Shown one piece after another: positions 1-10,785 of a stretch of 64,000 bases of DNA. The stretch is from NCBI GenBank assembly GCA_037367405.1, contig JAZKJV010006951.1, positions 310,001 to 374,000 on the forward strand. Direction: 5' to 3'. Each line of letters begins with the position of its first letter. Position 1 is the first letter of the stretch. Origin of the DNA: Ottelia alismoides. Lineage: Eukaryota; Streptophyta; Magnoliopsida; Alismatales; Hydrocharitaceae. Below the pieces are notes generated by a model that saw only the letters and a program-made list of their open reading frames with translations, had not been told where the DNA came from and ran no database searches. The position numbers were made by a program, and so were the translations under genes.

Positions 1-841
1 GCAGTGGATTATTTGTCAAGGTGGATGGAGGCTATCCCTTTGCCGAGCTGCAGATAGCTGAAATGTCTGTAAATTTATCAGAGATCATATCGTTTCTAGG
101 TTTAGGATCCTCAAGGTATTGATATCTGATGGGGGTAGCCATTTTATGAACAGAGATGTAAAGAAACTTGTGAAGGATTACAACATTGAGCATCGTATCG
201 CTAGTCCTTACCACCCACTGAACAATGGCATGGTAGAGGTGTCGAATAGGGAGGTTAAGACCATATTGTAGAAGCGTGTCTACCCAGACAGGAAGGAGTG
301 GTCTCAGATCTTAGACCAAGTCCTTTGGGCCTATAGGACAGCTTACAAGACACCATTAACCTCCCCATTCAGAATGGTATTTGGGAAGCCATTCCATTTT
401 CTCGCAGAGTTAATGCATAAATCTGAATGGGCAATCAAGAAGGTCAATCGAAGCACACACCTAAGGCATAAACAGAGGGAGATGGACCTAAATGAACTTG
501 TGGAGATCAGAAACCGAGCATATGACAACAACTTGGTGTACATGGACAAGGTAAAGCACTGGCACGATAGATTTATCAGACGAAAGACCTTTGTTCCTAG
601 ACAGAAGGTATAGTTGTTCAATGCAAGGCTAAAGGTTTTCCAAGGAAAACTAAAATCCGAGAGGACATGTCCGTTCATAGTCCGTGATATGCATAACAGT
701 GGATGCATAGAGATCTCAGATCTTACAGATGGAGCACAGACATCCCTAGTTAATGGACAACTGCAGAAACACTTTGTTGAACCTAATGAACAATTAGTCC
801 ATGTCGAGGAGATTGTTTTCATGTGTGAGGCAGATTCATAA
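1..841 (+). pseudogene. Ty3/Gypsy integrase, core to C-terminus, decayed
   Basis: This is the integrase that would insert retrotransposon cDNA into nuclear DNA. The first codons read VDYLSRWMEAIP, then a frameshift near 57-70 moves the reading to frame 2. From about 71 this frame runs to the TAA at 839-841 with two in-frame stops (TAG at 269-271 and at 611-613). Visible core motifs are ISDGGSHF, carrying the second catalytic Asp, and PYHPLNNGMVEVSNRE, carrying the catalytic Glu in NGMVE. WSQILDQVLWAYRTAYKTPL is typical of the Gypsy integrase tail. The C-terminal part (about 540-841) holds the VYMDKVKHWHDR and LKSERTCPFIVRD segments seen in other copies here. The first catalytic Asp lies outside the window. 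The long ORF on the opposite strand (343-903) is an antisense shadow. Confidence 0.9.
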
Positions 842-1021
842 GTCACACAAAGAATCGCGCATGGAACCTTGCAACATTGTTCTCTAGCCATCAACAAAAT
901 CAAAAAGATTCAAATCATGACCTATCTGTACATTCTCACCACCTCTTGTACATACTTTCTATGCCTCCCTCCCCCGTGATTCGAATCACTCACACCGACT
1001 CCATATCGTTTCATTTTATGA

Positions 1022-1375
1022 CTATACTTAGGATGACCAGATCCTAATTAGGGGGGAGACTTACCCGAGTCCTTTTATCCTCTAGATATCATCGGTCCTC
1101 AGACTCACTTCTGTCCTAGACTTAGGCTGACCAGAGCCTAAACATAGGGGGGACCGATGCCCATCATGTAAATATTCTCATCCATTACCCCTATTGACCT
1201 CGTCCGCCCCATTCTGTTCTTCTTCTACACGTAGGATGCTAGAGGCTAAGTATAGGGAGAGAGACGACTTCTATACATTTTTGTTATTTTAGATCTCCTA
1301 CGCTTAACATGAGATATGTCTTTTTCCTCACTTCTCGTGCTTTGAGGACATAACACACGCTAAGTATAGGGGGGC
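1022..1375 (+). repeat. Array of four PPT-like hairpins, TE-1
   Basis: Inverted repeats lie at 1022-1056 (CTTAGGAT/ATCCTAAT around gaccag), 1116-1153 (CTTAGGCT/AGCCTAA), 1225-1260 (weaker) and 1299-1375 (long form, with arms near ATATGTC and GACATAA). Each downstream arm is followed by a G-run such as ATAGGGGGG. The same array in the same order lies between coding region and LTR in TE-2, TE-3, TE-5 and TE-7. What is seen is the repetition and pairing potential. A role in RNA structure or plus-strand priming is inference. Confidence 0.8.
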
Positions 1376-2866
1376 GTGTATATATTACATATATACTTTA
1401 CCCATAGCTCGTACTTTCGTGTATTTTTGTATATATTATGTAATAATGGTAGGGTGGGTAAAAATTGAAAAAAAACTTTTTGTAAAATGCATGTATACTA
1501 GTATGTATATTGTAAAATATGTATAATCTTTGTATAAACTTGTAAAATTCTTGTAAATAATATTCTTGTAAAAATTTATTCTATACTAGAAATTTAAAAA
1601 AAATGAAAATAAAATCTTCTTATTTACTCTTGCATATCATCCTAAAAAAACCGTGTTGCACTTCATTCATCTAGATAGCATGTCATCTACATCTCATCTG
1701 CATATCTTGCAAATGCAAAGTGAAAAGTTATTGGGTTCTGAACCAAATTATGAATAGATGATGACGATGGATTTGATTTGACCTTAATCTACCTAATTTC
1801 AAAGGAACCTTATAGGAATTGGAGTTAAGATTTTTCAGGTCGAGTGACTTAATTCTTCGAGTCTACAAGTCTATGTTCACATGTCATCTTGACTGCTCTA
1901 TGTAGAATATCTCGGATACACGCATGATTCTTTTAGGCAGTGATATAACTTGGATAAGACCATGCACGTAGCTCTTAATTGATGAGGTGATGAGGAGGTA
2001 GAATCCTTTGGCTTGTAGTAGGACACGGGTGGAAACATCCGTCCTCCTCTAGGGAGGGTAGTGCATCTCAACCTAGTCTGGTGTTATAGACGTCTAAGGA
2101 CAGGATGTTCTGGGTTGCAATAAAGCTTCAAAAGAGGGATAGTCTACTGGCTCAAGGAGAAAAACTCCTTATGTACATGTTGCACCTTGTATATATGTCA
2201 AAAAAAGGATAAAAAAGAAAAAAATAAAGAAAAAATGCATAATCTCCAAAAGTGGACAAGCCTGAAAGAAAAAAATGCATAATCTTCAAAAGTGGACAAG
2301 CCTGATTGAAAAGTAAAGTTAATGTTGGAGTTTATATACAAGTTTAGAAAAATAAGAAGCGCTTCAAAGCTTGCAGCTGGATGACTTGGCTACATTGATC
2401 AAGCATCTGAGGATAGGAAGCTACACTGGCTACCATCCATTCTTCTCTCCACCCCCTATTATTGAGTCGGTTGCACTTGAACTTAGAAGGGAATTCCCCG
2501 TTCCTCGAGGAAAGAGTTACTGGATTGGTGAATTAGAGTTACCTTGTTAGATAAAGTTTTTTCTTTGCCATTTCTGATGTGGAGAGCTATATTTCCCTTA
2601 CACAGTACAAGCAAGATTCATGGTCATCAGAATTTTGCATATGAGGATTTGTTCTGACCTGACTATTGAGGCGTCTTGAATAGAAGACTTGTGGAATTTA
2701 AAGGTTGTGAGGTCTTAAATTCAGATCCCAATAAGCTTTTGCCACATTATTAATCCAAAGGTCGAGTCAAGCTTCATTTTCACATGTTGTTCATGACCTT
2801 GGTATGGAACCCTGTTTCATTTCATGTTTGCATTTCATTATAGTTGCTCGGGTACGCACAAGGTTT
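1376..2866 (+). other. AT-rich 3' non-coding tail of TE-1
   Basis: No supported gene lies here. The stretch 1440-1680 is rich in TGTAAA and TTTGTAAAAT strings. The block at about 1800-1900 (CAGGTCGAGTGACTTAATTC) has counterparts in TE-2 and TE-5. At about 2371-2450 lies the two-box module with TACATTGATC and CTACACTGGCTACCATCC, which matches TE-2 (8345-8430, opposite strand) closely and the other elements more weakly. Conservation in a non-coding tail suggests a cis-acting RNA role, but this is not shown. Confidence 0.6.
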
Positions 2867-2878
2867 AAGTATAAGGGG
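2867..2878 (+). other. Polypurine tract of TE-1
   Basis: AAGTATAAGGGG lies directly before the LTR start. It matches AAGTATAGGGGGG at the same place in TE-2. The polypurine tract primes plus-strand DNA synthesis in LTR retrotransposons. Confidence 0.75.
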
Positions 2879-3686
2879 TTCATGAATCTGTGATTCATCA
2901 CTTTAAAAGTTGAAAATAAAACTTTGTTCTCGAGTAATTAGTTGCATATCTACACTTATATTGCATAATTTGCATCCATGCATGTGTAAATAATATCCAC
3001 ATTTTAGCATTCATATTTGCATTAAATACGGAGCTAAATTCACTTGTAAATATTCACTTGTATATTAGAGAAAATCACCTATTTGTATATATTTTATACT
3101 AACTCCAAATCAAATAAAATTAACTTTATAGTGTATATATATCTAACACTAACTAAGAAAAAATATCAAAAAATACTAACTTGTAAAATTGACCAATAAA
3201 ACCCAAATACAAGTTTGAGAATAAGAACCTTAAAGTGAGCATGTCTCTCTCACACAATATCTGATTTAGGTCTATTGACTTTTAAAATAATATACATTCA
3301 AAGACATTCAAAATAAGACCAATTTCATTAAAATCGAAGAATGTATGTGAAACTTGCGTTTTGAGCCCCTATTGTATATTATACATATTGACCAAAATAC
3401 CCTCCTTTTTATATTTATATTTTCTTAATTATTGAAAATACAAAAAAAAAATATATTAAGTTGTAAATATTCATTTCACATTTTTCCAACTTTATTTTGA
3501 TTTCTCTCTTATTTAAAAATGCCAAAAAATTGCAAAAGACAAAAATGTTGTATTTTACACCTATAAGAAACCACCCTAAAATTCTTTTTGCATAGATGAG
3601 TTCCTTTGATTTTCATCCTTCACAGAAGTTGTAGATCTCGTCGAGGCGAGCAACTTTCGTGTTGACCAATTTTTGATTTGACCTCT
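2879..3686 (+). mobile_element. TE-1 3' LTR, first part
   Basis: The LTR starts about 2879 with a palindrome (ATGAATC...GATTCAT) like the TGATGAATC starts of the other LTRs, but its first bases are TTCATG rather than TGATG. The block TTTTGAGCCCCTATTGTATA at about 3358-3378 is shared with the LTRs of TE-2, TE-3 and TE-5. The LTR breaks at 3686, where TE-2 is inserted, and continues at 18042. Confidence 0.75.
3682..3686. repeat. Left target-site duplication of TE-2
   Basis: CCTCT precedes TE-2 and CCTAT follows it at 18042-18046, a match of 4 of 5 bases. Five-base duplications are usual for Gypsy insertions. The one difference is taken as a later mutation. Confidence 0.6.
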
Positions 3687-6600
3687 TGTTGACCGGGATT
3701 GAGTCGAGGTCGTGTCTTTCCACAAGGCGGATCAACAGTCCGTGAGGTGACCTCATATGAAATCCCAATTCGATTAGCAATTAACCCACAATCAGAATAA
3801 AGCAATTAAATATTAAAAATGTGGAGTTAAAATTTATTTTAACTCTACATGTAAATGTGTATAGGTGTAAGCATGTATAGAGGTCGAACACTGGGAGCAA
3901 ACGGTTGGGGGTAGAAATATGCACAAAGTATCCAATTCTCTTCTTGTCCATGATATTGTTTTTGTGGGTTTTTTATTTTATATATTTTTTATTTTATTAT
4001 TTTTTTCTATTTTTGTATTTGATTTATTAATTTTCTGATTTTATATTTTCTTTTTGTATTTTTATATTTTTATCTTTTCTTTTTTTTAATAAAGCCATAA
4101 TATGTATATAGGGAAGATATGTACCCTAGAGATAAAAAGAAGGAAAAATACTCAAATATAAAAATAAAATATTTTTGTATTTTTAATATTTTTATAATGT
4201 TTTTGTGATTTTTCTAGCATTTTCCTATTTTTTGGTATTTTAAAGGAAAAAATACTAGAAAACAGTGAATTGAGTTGCTGTCCGACATTAAAATGAGGAT
4301 GAAAAATATCAAACAGTGTCTAAAATTCCTCAAATTAATTTTAAATCAAAGATAATTAAATAGGGAAAATTCAGAAACTGAAATTATATTTTTAGGATTT
4401 TCTGGACTTTTTAATGTTTTTATAAAGGTTTTTGGGGTTTTACAATTTTTTGGAGTTTCCTTTTGTATTTTTTAGTGATTTTCGGTCTGGAGCTAAACAC
4501 ACAGAAACACACAAAATATACATTTTTTTGGAATTTTCCAAAAACGTTTTATAATTTTTATGTATTTTCTAATGCAAACAGTGCTGAAAATGCGTATTTT
4601 CGATTTTTTATAAATTTGAAAATGCCATAAAAATGCAAAAATGAAATATGGGTAATAATACAATGCCACAGGAACCTATGGTATTTTTTTGGTGATTTTT
4701 GGAATTTTATAGATGCATGCAATAAAAAGGGAAAGCAAAACGAAATTCCAACCATGCAGGGGTATTTTTGCAATAAAAAATAAAGACATGAGCTCTGTTG
4801 CAATTTTATTTTGATAAAACAACGATTATTTAAACATTAGAGACTATTTTACTATACACAAAAATGCCAAGACACACATACAAAATTACAACCCTCATGT
4901 GGGACTTCACATGAGGCTAGGAAGGACCAAATTATAATACCAAAACATACGGGAAGTCCGCAAAATTCCCATTTATTTAACACTTTACATTTTATTTACA
5001 AAACTATATAATAAATACAAAAAATAGTGGGGTGAGATATGAAATTTACCCCAAACATCAGCGCGATCGGACAGCTCTGATGTGATCTGGGGCTTCTCCC
5101 CAGATCGGATGGTTGTTGTTGTCCTCCAAGAACAGGGAAGAACAGTGAGGTTCCCCTTCTTCGATCGTTGGTTCCTCCTCATCTAGAAGGGATTTGGCAA
5201 TGGCAACGGGCTCTATGTGTTTGAGGTGGGTACCGCAGCGGCTGGTGTGCACAGGAATGTCCACGACCCCATGTATAGTCCTGGCGAGCTCGAAGAAGAA
5301 GGGGGTTCTGAGAACCTTGATGTCAAGATGATTTGAGCCCAGGAGGGCTCCTTTGAGCGTGTGACCTGTACACAGAGAGCGAGTGGCTCGAGGGGTTTCT
5401 CCTCCACAGAAAATGAAGCTGTGAGCATGAAAGATAAGGTGGGCGATGAGGTCTCCGGCGAGGCGGTAGAGTGCGACCTCTATTCGTAGAACCAGGAAGG
5501 TTCTGGTTGGTTAAAGGTGGCTGGGAGGTGGAGAACGTGATGGGGAAGGAAATGGAAGTGAAAGCGGTGGTCGGAGAACAAGTGTAGGGAGGTGAAACAC
5601 AGCCAGAGCTCGAGGGCTCCGACGAGCTAATCTAACCTATTATAACTAATTAATCAACTAAAATATGAAATGAAATGCAGTAAATGAAGCCTACGACTAA
5701 TGCTAAGCTAATGGAATTAAAATGCGCAGCTCAAACCTGGGTGTTAGCCAAGGAGCAGGACCGCCGGCGACGGTGGCTGTGGGTGCATCTCCCACCTCCT
5801 CCGACTGATTCAAGGCGCCAAAAGCCTCCTCCTGTCACAAGAAAGCCTCCAGGACCGAATATGAGGAAGGGAGAATGGTAGAGAATGACCAAATTTGAGG
5901 AGGAGGAGGAAGTTTATTTATAAACATTGGTGTGCACCCTTATTGACCAGGCGATGGTGAAGAATCTACGCTATATACAATGTGTACAAGGTGTGGGCGT
6001 ATATGTACAATATGCCAGGAACATTTCTTGTGAAGGAATCAATTGCGATTGATGGACAGTGCGCCCGAGAAAAATCGGAGAAGACGCAAGGTTGGACATA
6101 TATGACGGACTGGAGGCTGAATTATATATGAACATAATGGGGAGACCTTATCGACTGGTCAAAAATAAGAAATCAATGCTATATACAAGGGGTACTATAC
6201 ATGGGCGTGTATGAGAGACTATTGTGGAGCATTTCTCGTGAAGGACGCAAGTGTGAACGATGGATGGAACGCCCTGGAAAAATGGGCGAATACGGGGTCT
6301 TCGACAGATCTGACGTGCTGCAGAATAAATTATTTGTGAAATTAATGGGGAGCCCTTATGGACCGGAAAAAAATAAGAAAGCAGAGCTAGATACAAGGGA
6401 TTCAAGATATGGGCGTGTATGAGGGTTAAGTTGGAAGTATTTTCCGTAAAGAGACCGATGTTCTTTGAGCGATGGATTGGTCGGGAAAATTTGGAGAAAA
6501 CGCATGCTTGGACAGATTTGATGGGTTGCAGAGGCTGGAAGATGAGTTGACCAGATGTCAATGGAGGGAGTCGTGCCATTGGTCCATGTAGGCTCGCTAC

Positions 6601-7872
6601 AGGACAAAACATCAGGGTTATTAAAAAATAATTATTTCAAAATAATAAATGATTTTATTAATTTTTTGATATAAAAAAAATGTTTATTATTTTATGGAGT
6701 GTTTTATTACTATTTTTATTTGTTTTTTTTGTTGTATTTTATTACAAGTTAATTGTTAATGGTATATGTATAGGTATATTTACATGTATATTGTATAATT
6801 TATTTTTATTTCATATATTTTATTATTTTATTTTCTTATTTTTTATAATTATAATGTATTTTTATGTACATAAATATATTTTAATCTTATTTTTATGATA
6901 GTATTTGTATACGTATTTTGCCTATGTTTTATATACTTCTTTTTATTTTAATGTATTTTGTTGCTTTTTTATTTTATTTTTATATTTTTAATATAATATA
7001 TTTAATATTTACAATATGATAAAAAATATGAAAGAATAAAAGAATTAAAGAATATATTTCCCTTTTATCTATATACATAAAGAACATAGGTATTTCATTT
7101 ATGTTTTGGCATAGTTTTATTTTATTCTCCTTTTTCTTTTAGGTTTAATTCTAATTTTAATGCACACCTATTTTATAAATAGTGTTTACAAAAATTATAA
7201 AAATATGAATTTGTAAAAATAATAAGTAATGAATAAATTGAATATTTTAATCGGTATTATGTACAATAGGGGCCCAAAACCTATCTTCTGCATATTAACT
7301 CAAAAAAATATGAAACCACCTCCATTAAATAGATCATGAAAAGTTATATATTAGAGTGATTTTGCCATGTTTTGAGTTTTTATTTGAAAGATATGAGTCT
7401 GTGAAATTTGGTTTTTGACTTTTTATTCTGGATATAAAATGTACACTATATATTATTTTTGTACAAACTCAATTTTGCAGTTTTATTTACATTATTATCT
7501 ACATCTTTTGTCTACAAAATGTCTTTATTTGATGAATAAATCACAAAGAATAAAAGAGGTTTCAATAATGCATAATCAATAAATAAATTCATGAGGTATT
7601 TATCGTATTTTTGGCCCTTATCTCCCCCTACTTTATTCCTTGTTGACCAAATCCATTTTGGACTTGGTCTCGGGGCTAGGGTTAATATTTTATTCCTTTT
7701 TCTTTTCTTCTCTTTATTCTATAATTTTGGCATTAAAAATCTTAATTTATATACAAATAAATACAATAACTAATTGATGCTATGATGTACAAATTAATGA
7801 TATTTACATGCAGTTGATGGGGTTTTTAGGGCCAAAATGATAGAATAAAGGTGATGAAATGGAGATTCATCA
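3687..7872 (-). mobile_element. TE-2 3' LTR
   Basis: It runs on the + strand from TGTTGACCGGG to GAGATTCATCA. In element sense it begins TGATGAATCTCC and ends TCAACA, the canonical TG...CA. It aligns along its length with 13807-18041. A short extra stretch near 3710-3727 is absent from the other LTR. Open frames near 4985-5428 and 5684-5881 fall in the transcribed part and are not supported as genes, because they differ by frame changes between the two LTRs. Confidence 0.92.
5914..5924 (-). promoter_or_regulatory. TATA box of the TE-2 3' LTR
   Basis: On the - strand this reads TTTATAAATAA. It is followed by a CT-rich stretch, as expected near a plant transcription start. The same box is at 16027-16037 in the 5' LTR. 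Confidence 0.6.
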
Positions 7873-7906
7873 CCCCCCTATACTTGCCTTTGCTAGTCCC
7901 TAGCAA
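7873..7906 (-). other. Polypurine tract and adjacent hairpin of TE-2
   Basis: In element sense AAGTATAGGGGGG (7873-7885) abuts the LTR start TGATGAAT. Immediately upstream is TTGCTAGGGACTAGCAA (7890-7906), a perfect 7-bp stem. The arrangement recurs in TE-3, TE-5 and TE-7. Confidence 0.85.
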
Positions 7907-9766
7907 ATACTTATGTAATAAGTGTAGAAAGAATAAATAATAAGAAGAAAAGAAAAAGCAAAAATAAAGAATTTAAAGAATAAATTTAATTGATCATGAT
8001 TTAAACTCATCTGTACAAAATCAAAGTTTGGAGCTCAGATTAGACCTTGGTGTGAAATTATGTGTGGAACCAGGTCGGGAATGAAATTTAAAACACAACA
8101 GCTTTCGAGAGTCAGAGAACTCGGTTCAAATCATCTCAATAGCCAGGTCAGAACTAGCTTACATCATACGCAAACCCTTATGACAATGAAGCTAACTTGT
8201 ACGATGTAAGTGATGGTGGCTCTCCCCGACTGAAATGACAAGGGAACTGACTTCTCCAGAATGACAACCCAAAGATTCCCCAATCCATCACTCTATCATC
8301 GAGGAGCAGGGTATTCCCTTTTAAGTTCAAGTGGCATCCAACTCAAGAGGAGGAGGGGAAGAAGAGAATGGATGGTAGCCAGTGTAGCTGCCTATCCTGA
8401 GATGCATGACCAGTATAGTCAAGTCATCCAGCTGCAGGATCACATGGTATAACTTTGATGCTCAAGCTTGTTTATTTTCTATACAACATATATACATACT
8501 CCGGCAGGAACTTTATTGTTTTTATTTACAAGCCTATCCACTTTTTTGGAGTTTTTTTTTTCAAACATACTATTTACAGCAGCATTTACATAAGGACTTT
8601 TTCCTCTTGAGCCAAAAGACTATCCCTCTTTTGAAGCTTATCGCAACCCACACTCTCCTGTCATTCGACTTCATTGAAACTAGACCAGGTTGGGGTGCAC
8701 TTCCATCCCTAGACGAGGAGGGATGTTTCCAGCCGTGTGCGTCTCAGACTGGCAAATCCAACTCCCTCACCTTAGCTCACGGTCGACAAGAATCATGCGT
8801 GTGTCTCAAAAAGTTCTATTTAGTCAGTTGAGGTGACTTGAACCCATCCCTGATTTCTCAAAGAATTAAGTCTAAATAGACCTTAAGTACCTTAAATCTA
8901 GTTCCACTAAGGTTCCAGTGCAGTTAGGTGCGGTAAGGTCCAACCAAGCTCCAATCTTCGACTTTATTGGACTAGTTCAATCATCAAGCTTAAAATATAT
9001 AAATTCCATGCAAATGCTATGTACAATGATGCAAAGAATAATGTAGTTTTTTCAAAGAATTTTGAAAATAAAGAGTAAAATTTTTACACAAAGAATTTTT
9101 GCAAATAAAATAATTTTGGCACTTAAAATATAAAAAATGTACAACTATTTACACGGGTGTGCCGCTTTATTTTACAAGACTTAAAGAATTTTAAAGAATT
9201 TACATGTTTTAACAAAGTGATTTATTTAGGTGTATATATAATTGATAAAGATTTATTTGTAATTTATTTTTCATTTATTTTATTTTATTTTATTTTATTT
9301 ATTATGATGCTTTTATTCCTCAAATTTATTTGAAAAACATTTTGAAAAGTATAGTACAACATAATTTTTGCAAATATTTACAAACATTTGAAATATATTT
9401 CGCAAACATTTTGCAAACACTATATATACATTTTTCAAAATGTTTTACAAACATTTTCAAAATCATTTTCATATAGGTTTTCAAATTCTTTATTTCACAC
9501 AAATATAAGAATTTTTGCAATCAAAAATTTCTTACAAAGGTTGAAAAATTTTCTCAAAGTTTTCCAAACAGTTCACACCATTTTTCAAATCATTTTGCAA
9601 AAATATTTTTAACCTGGTTTATTAATCAGTATATACAAAAAGAATTCGAGGAATAAGAAGCATTATTAATTAATTTTCAATGAATTATATCATATTTTTA
9701 GCCATATTTATTAATAATTATATGAAAGTACGAGTTATTGCTAAAGTATATACAGAGTATATACGA
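7907..9766 (-). other. 3' non-coding tail of TE-2
   Basis: No supported gene lies here. The region at 8345-8430 is the two-box CTACACTGG module and matches TE-1 at 2371-2450 on the opposite strand. The region at 8820-8990 matches the block around 1800-1900 of TE-1. The stretch 9000-9620 is extremely AT-rich with many ACATTTTCAAA-type strings, also seen in TE-3 (24040-24370) and TE-5 (37440-37740). Open frames in it are low-complexity. Confidence 0.6.
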
Positions 9767-10313
9767 CCCCCCTATACTTAGCAGGAGCTATGTTCTCATA
9801 GCTCAAAGAGAAAAAGAGAAGACATAACTCGTGCTGAGTATAGAAAAGGCTATACTACAACGACTAAAAGAATAATGAATGAAAGAATAACGAGGTAAAT
9901 GAATAAGAAATGGCCGTCCCCCCTACAATTAGGATCAAATAGTCCTAAGTATAGCAGACTGTATACATCGCAGGGAGGGTCAAGGGTGGGAATAAACAGA
10001 TCAATGAATGGATCAAAGGTGCGGCCCCCTATACTTAGGACAAAGTACGTCCTGAGTACAGAAAACTGTCACAAAGGGACGACACCTTTTATTTAGATAA
10101 AGAAATATGAAAAATAAAAGAAGAAAAGAAGAAAAGATAGATATATACATAAAGATGAAAAGATCGTGGAGAATATACGCATCACTCCCCCTATACTTAG
10201 GGTGAGATATCCCTAAGTAGAGGCAACAATAGGAGTGACGAAACTGAACGAGGAAAGAAAAACGTGGTGTGTACCCCCCTATACTTAGGACAAGGTACGT
10301 CCTAAGTGTAGAC
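9767..10313 (-). repeat. Array of five PPT-like hairpins, TE-2
   Basis: The long hairpin is at 9767-9845, nearest the 3' LTR. Short ones are at 9918-9955, 10025-10062, 10187-10224 and 10274-10313. The short arms are CTTAGGAC/GTCCTAAG or CTTAGGG/CCCTAAG. In element sense each ends in AAGTATAGGGGG or close to it, the same string as the true polypurine tract at 7873-7885. TE-2 has one hairpin more than the other four elements. Confidence 0.85.
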
Positions 10314-10785
10314 ACAAAGATATGGCGACAGATCTAGGGCACACAAGACATACAAAAGAAAGAAGGAACAGAATACACAACACATATATACAACAGGTCA
10401 AGGGTGTGAAGTACATGGAGGTATCTAGTAAGAGATTACCGTGCTCTCGTCGTCGTCTCCCTGTGAGAACGAGGACGTAGTCAAAAGGTGAAAATACACC
10501 CTAATATGCAATAATGTGGGTTAGCTACCGGGACAAATAGATCGGAAAGTAAAGCGGGATCCGGTAGTGTAAATCAGATGATCGACTCATAAAGTGTGAA
10601 AGAGGTGAGCGGAGTTGGTACCGTAAGACTTGGAGGAAGAAAGAGCAGTACAGACTCCTCCAAGTCAATCAAAGTCTCTAAGGATATGAGCATGAAGACA
10701 TGAGACTTTCCTAATGCAACGGTGTGGCATCCGATGGGCATAAAATCTAAAGGTCACAATACACACCGAGCACTACACACCCGGG
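10314..10785 (-). other. Interior of TE-2 between hairpins and tandem repeat
   Basis: No gene or strong repeat is recognised. It holds AC-rich and purine-rich non-coding sequence and a few unsupported short frames. Confidence 0.5.

Larger units (their letters stand above)
1..3686 (+). mobile_element. TE-1: 3' part of a Ty3/Gypsy (Athila/Tat-like) retrotransposon
   Basis: The visible order is integrase, hairpin array, AT-rich 3' non-coding tail, polypurine tract and the start of a 3' LTR, all in + orientation. The element enters from beyond the left edge, so gag, protease and RT are not visible. Its 3' LTR is cut at 3686 by TE-2 and resumes at 18042. The assignment to an Athila/Tat-like group rests on the wording of the integrase and on a long non-coding interval between integrase and 3' LTR, which is known for that group. 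The exact clade is an inference. Confidence 0.85.

Noticed and set aside
343..903. 186-codon frame on the - strand
   Set aside because: It is antisense to the TE-1 integrase and has no domain. The + strand reading is clearly integrase.
9767..10313. CRISPR-like array
   Set aside because: The repeats are hairpins with unequal spacing and differing sequences in a plant retroelement. There are no uniform spacers or cas genes.
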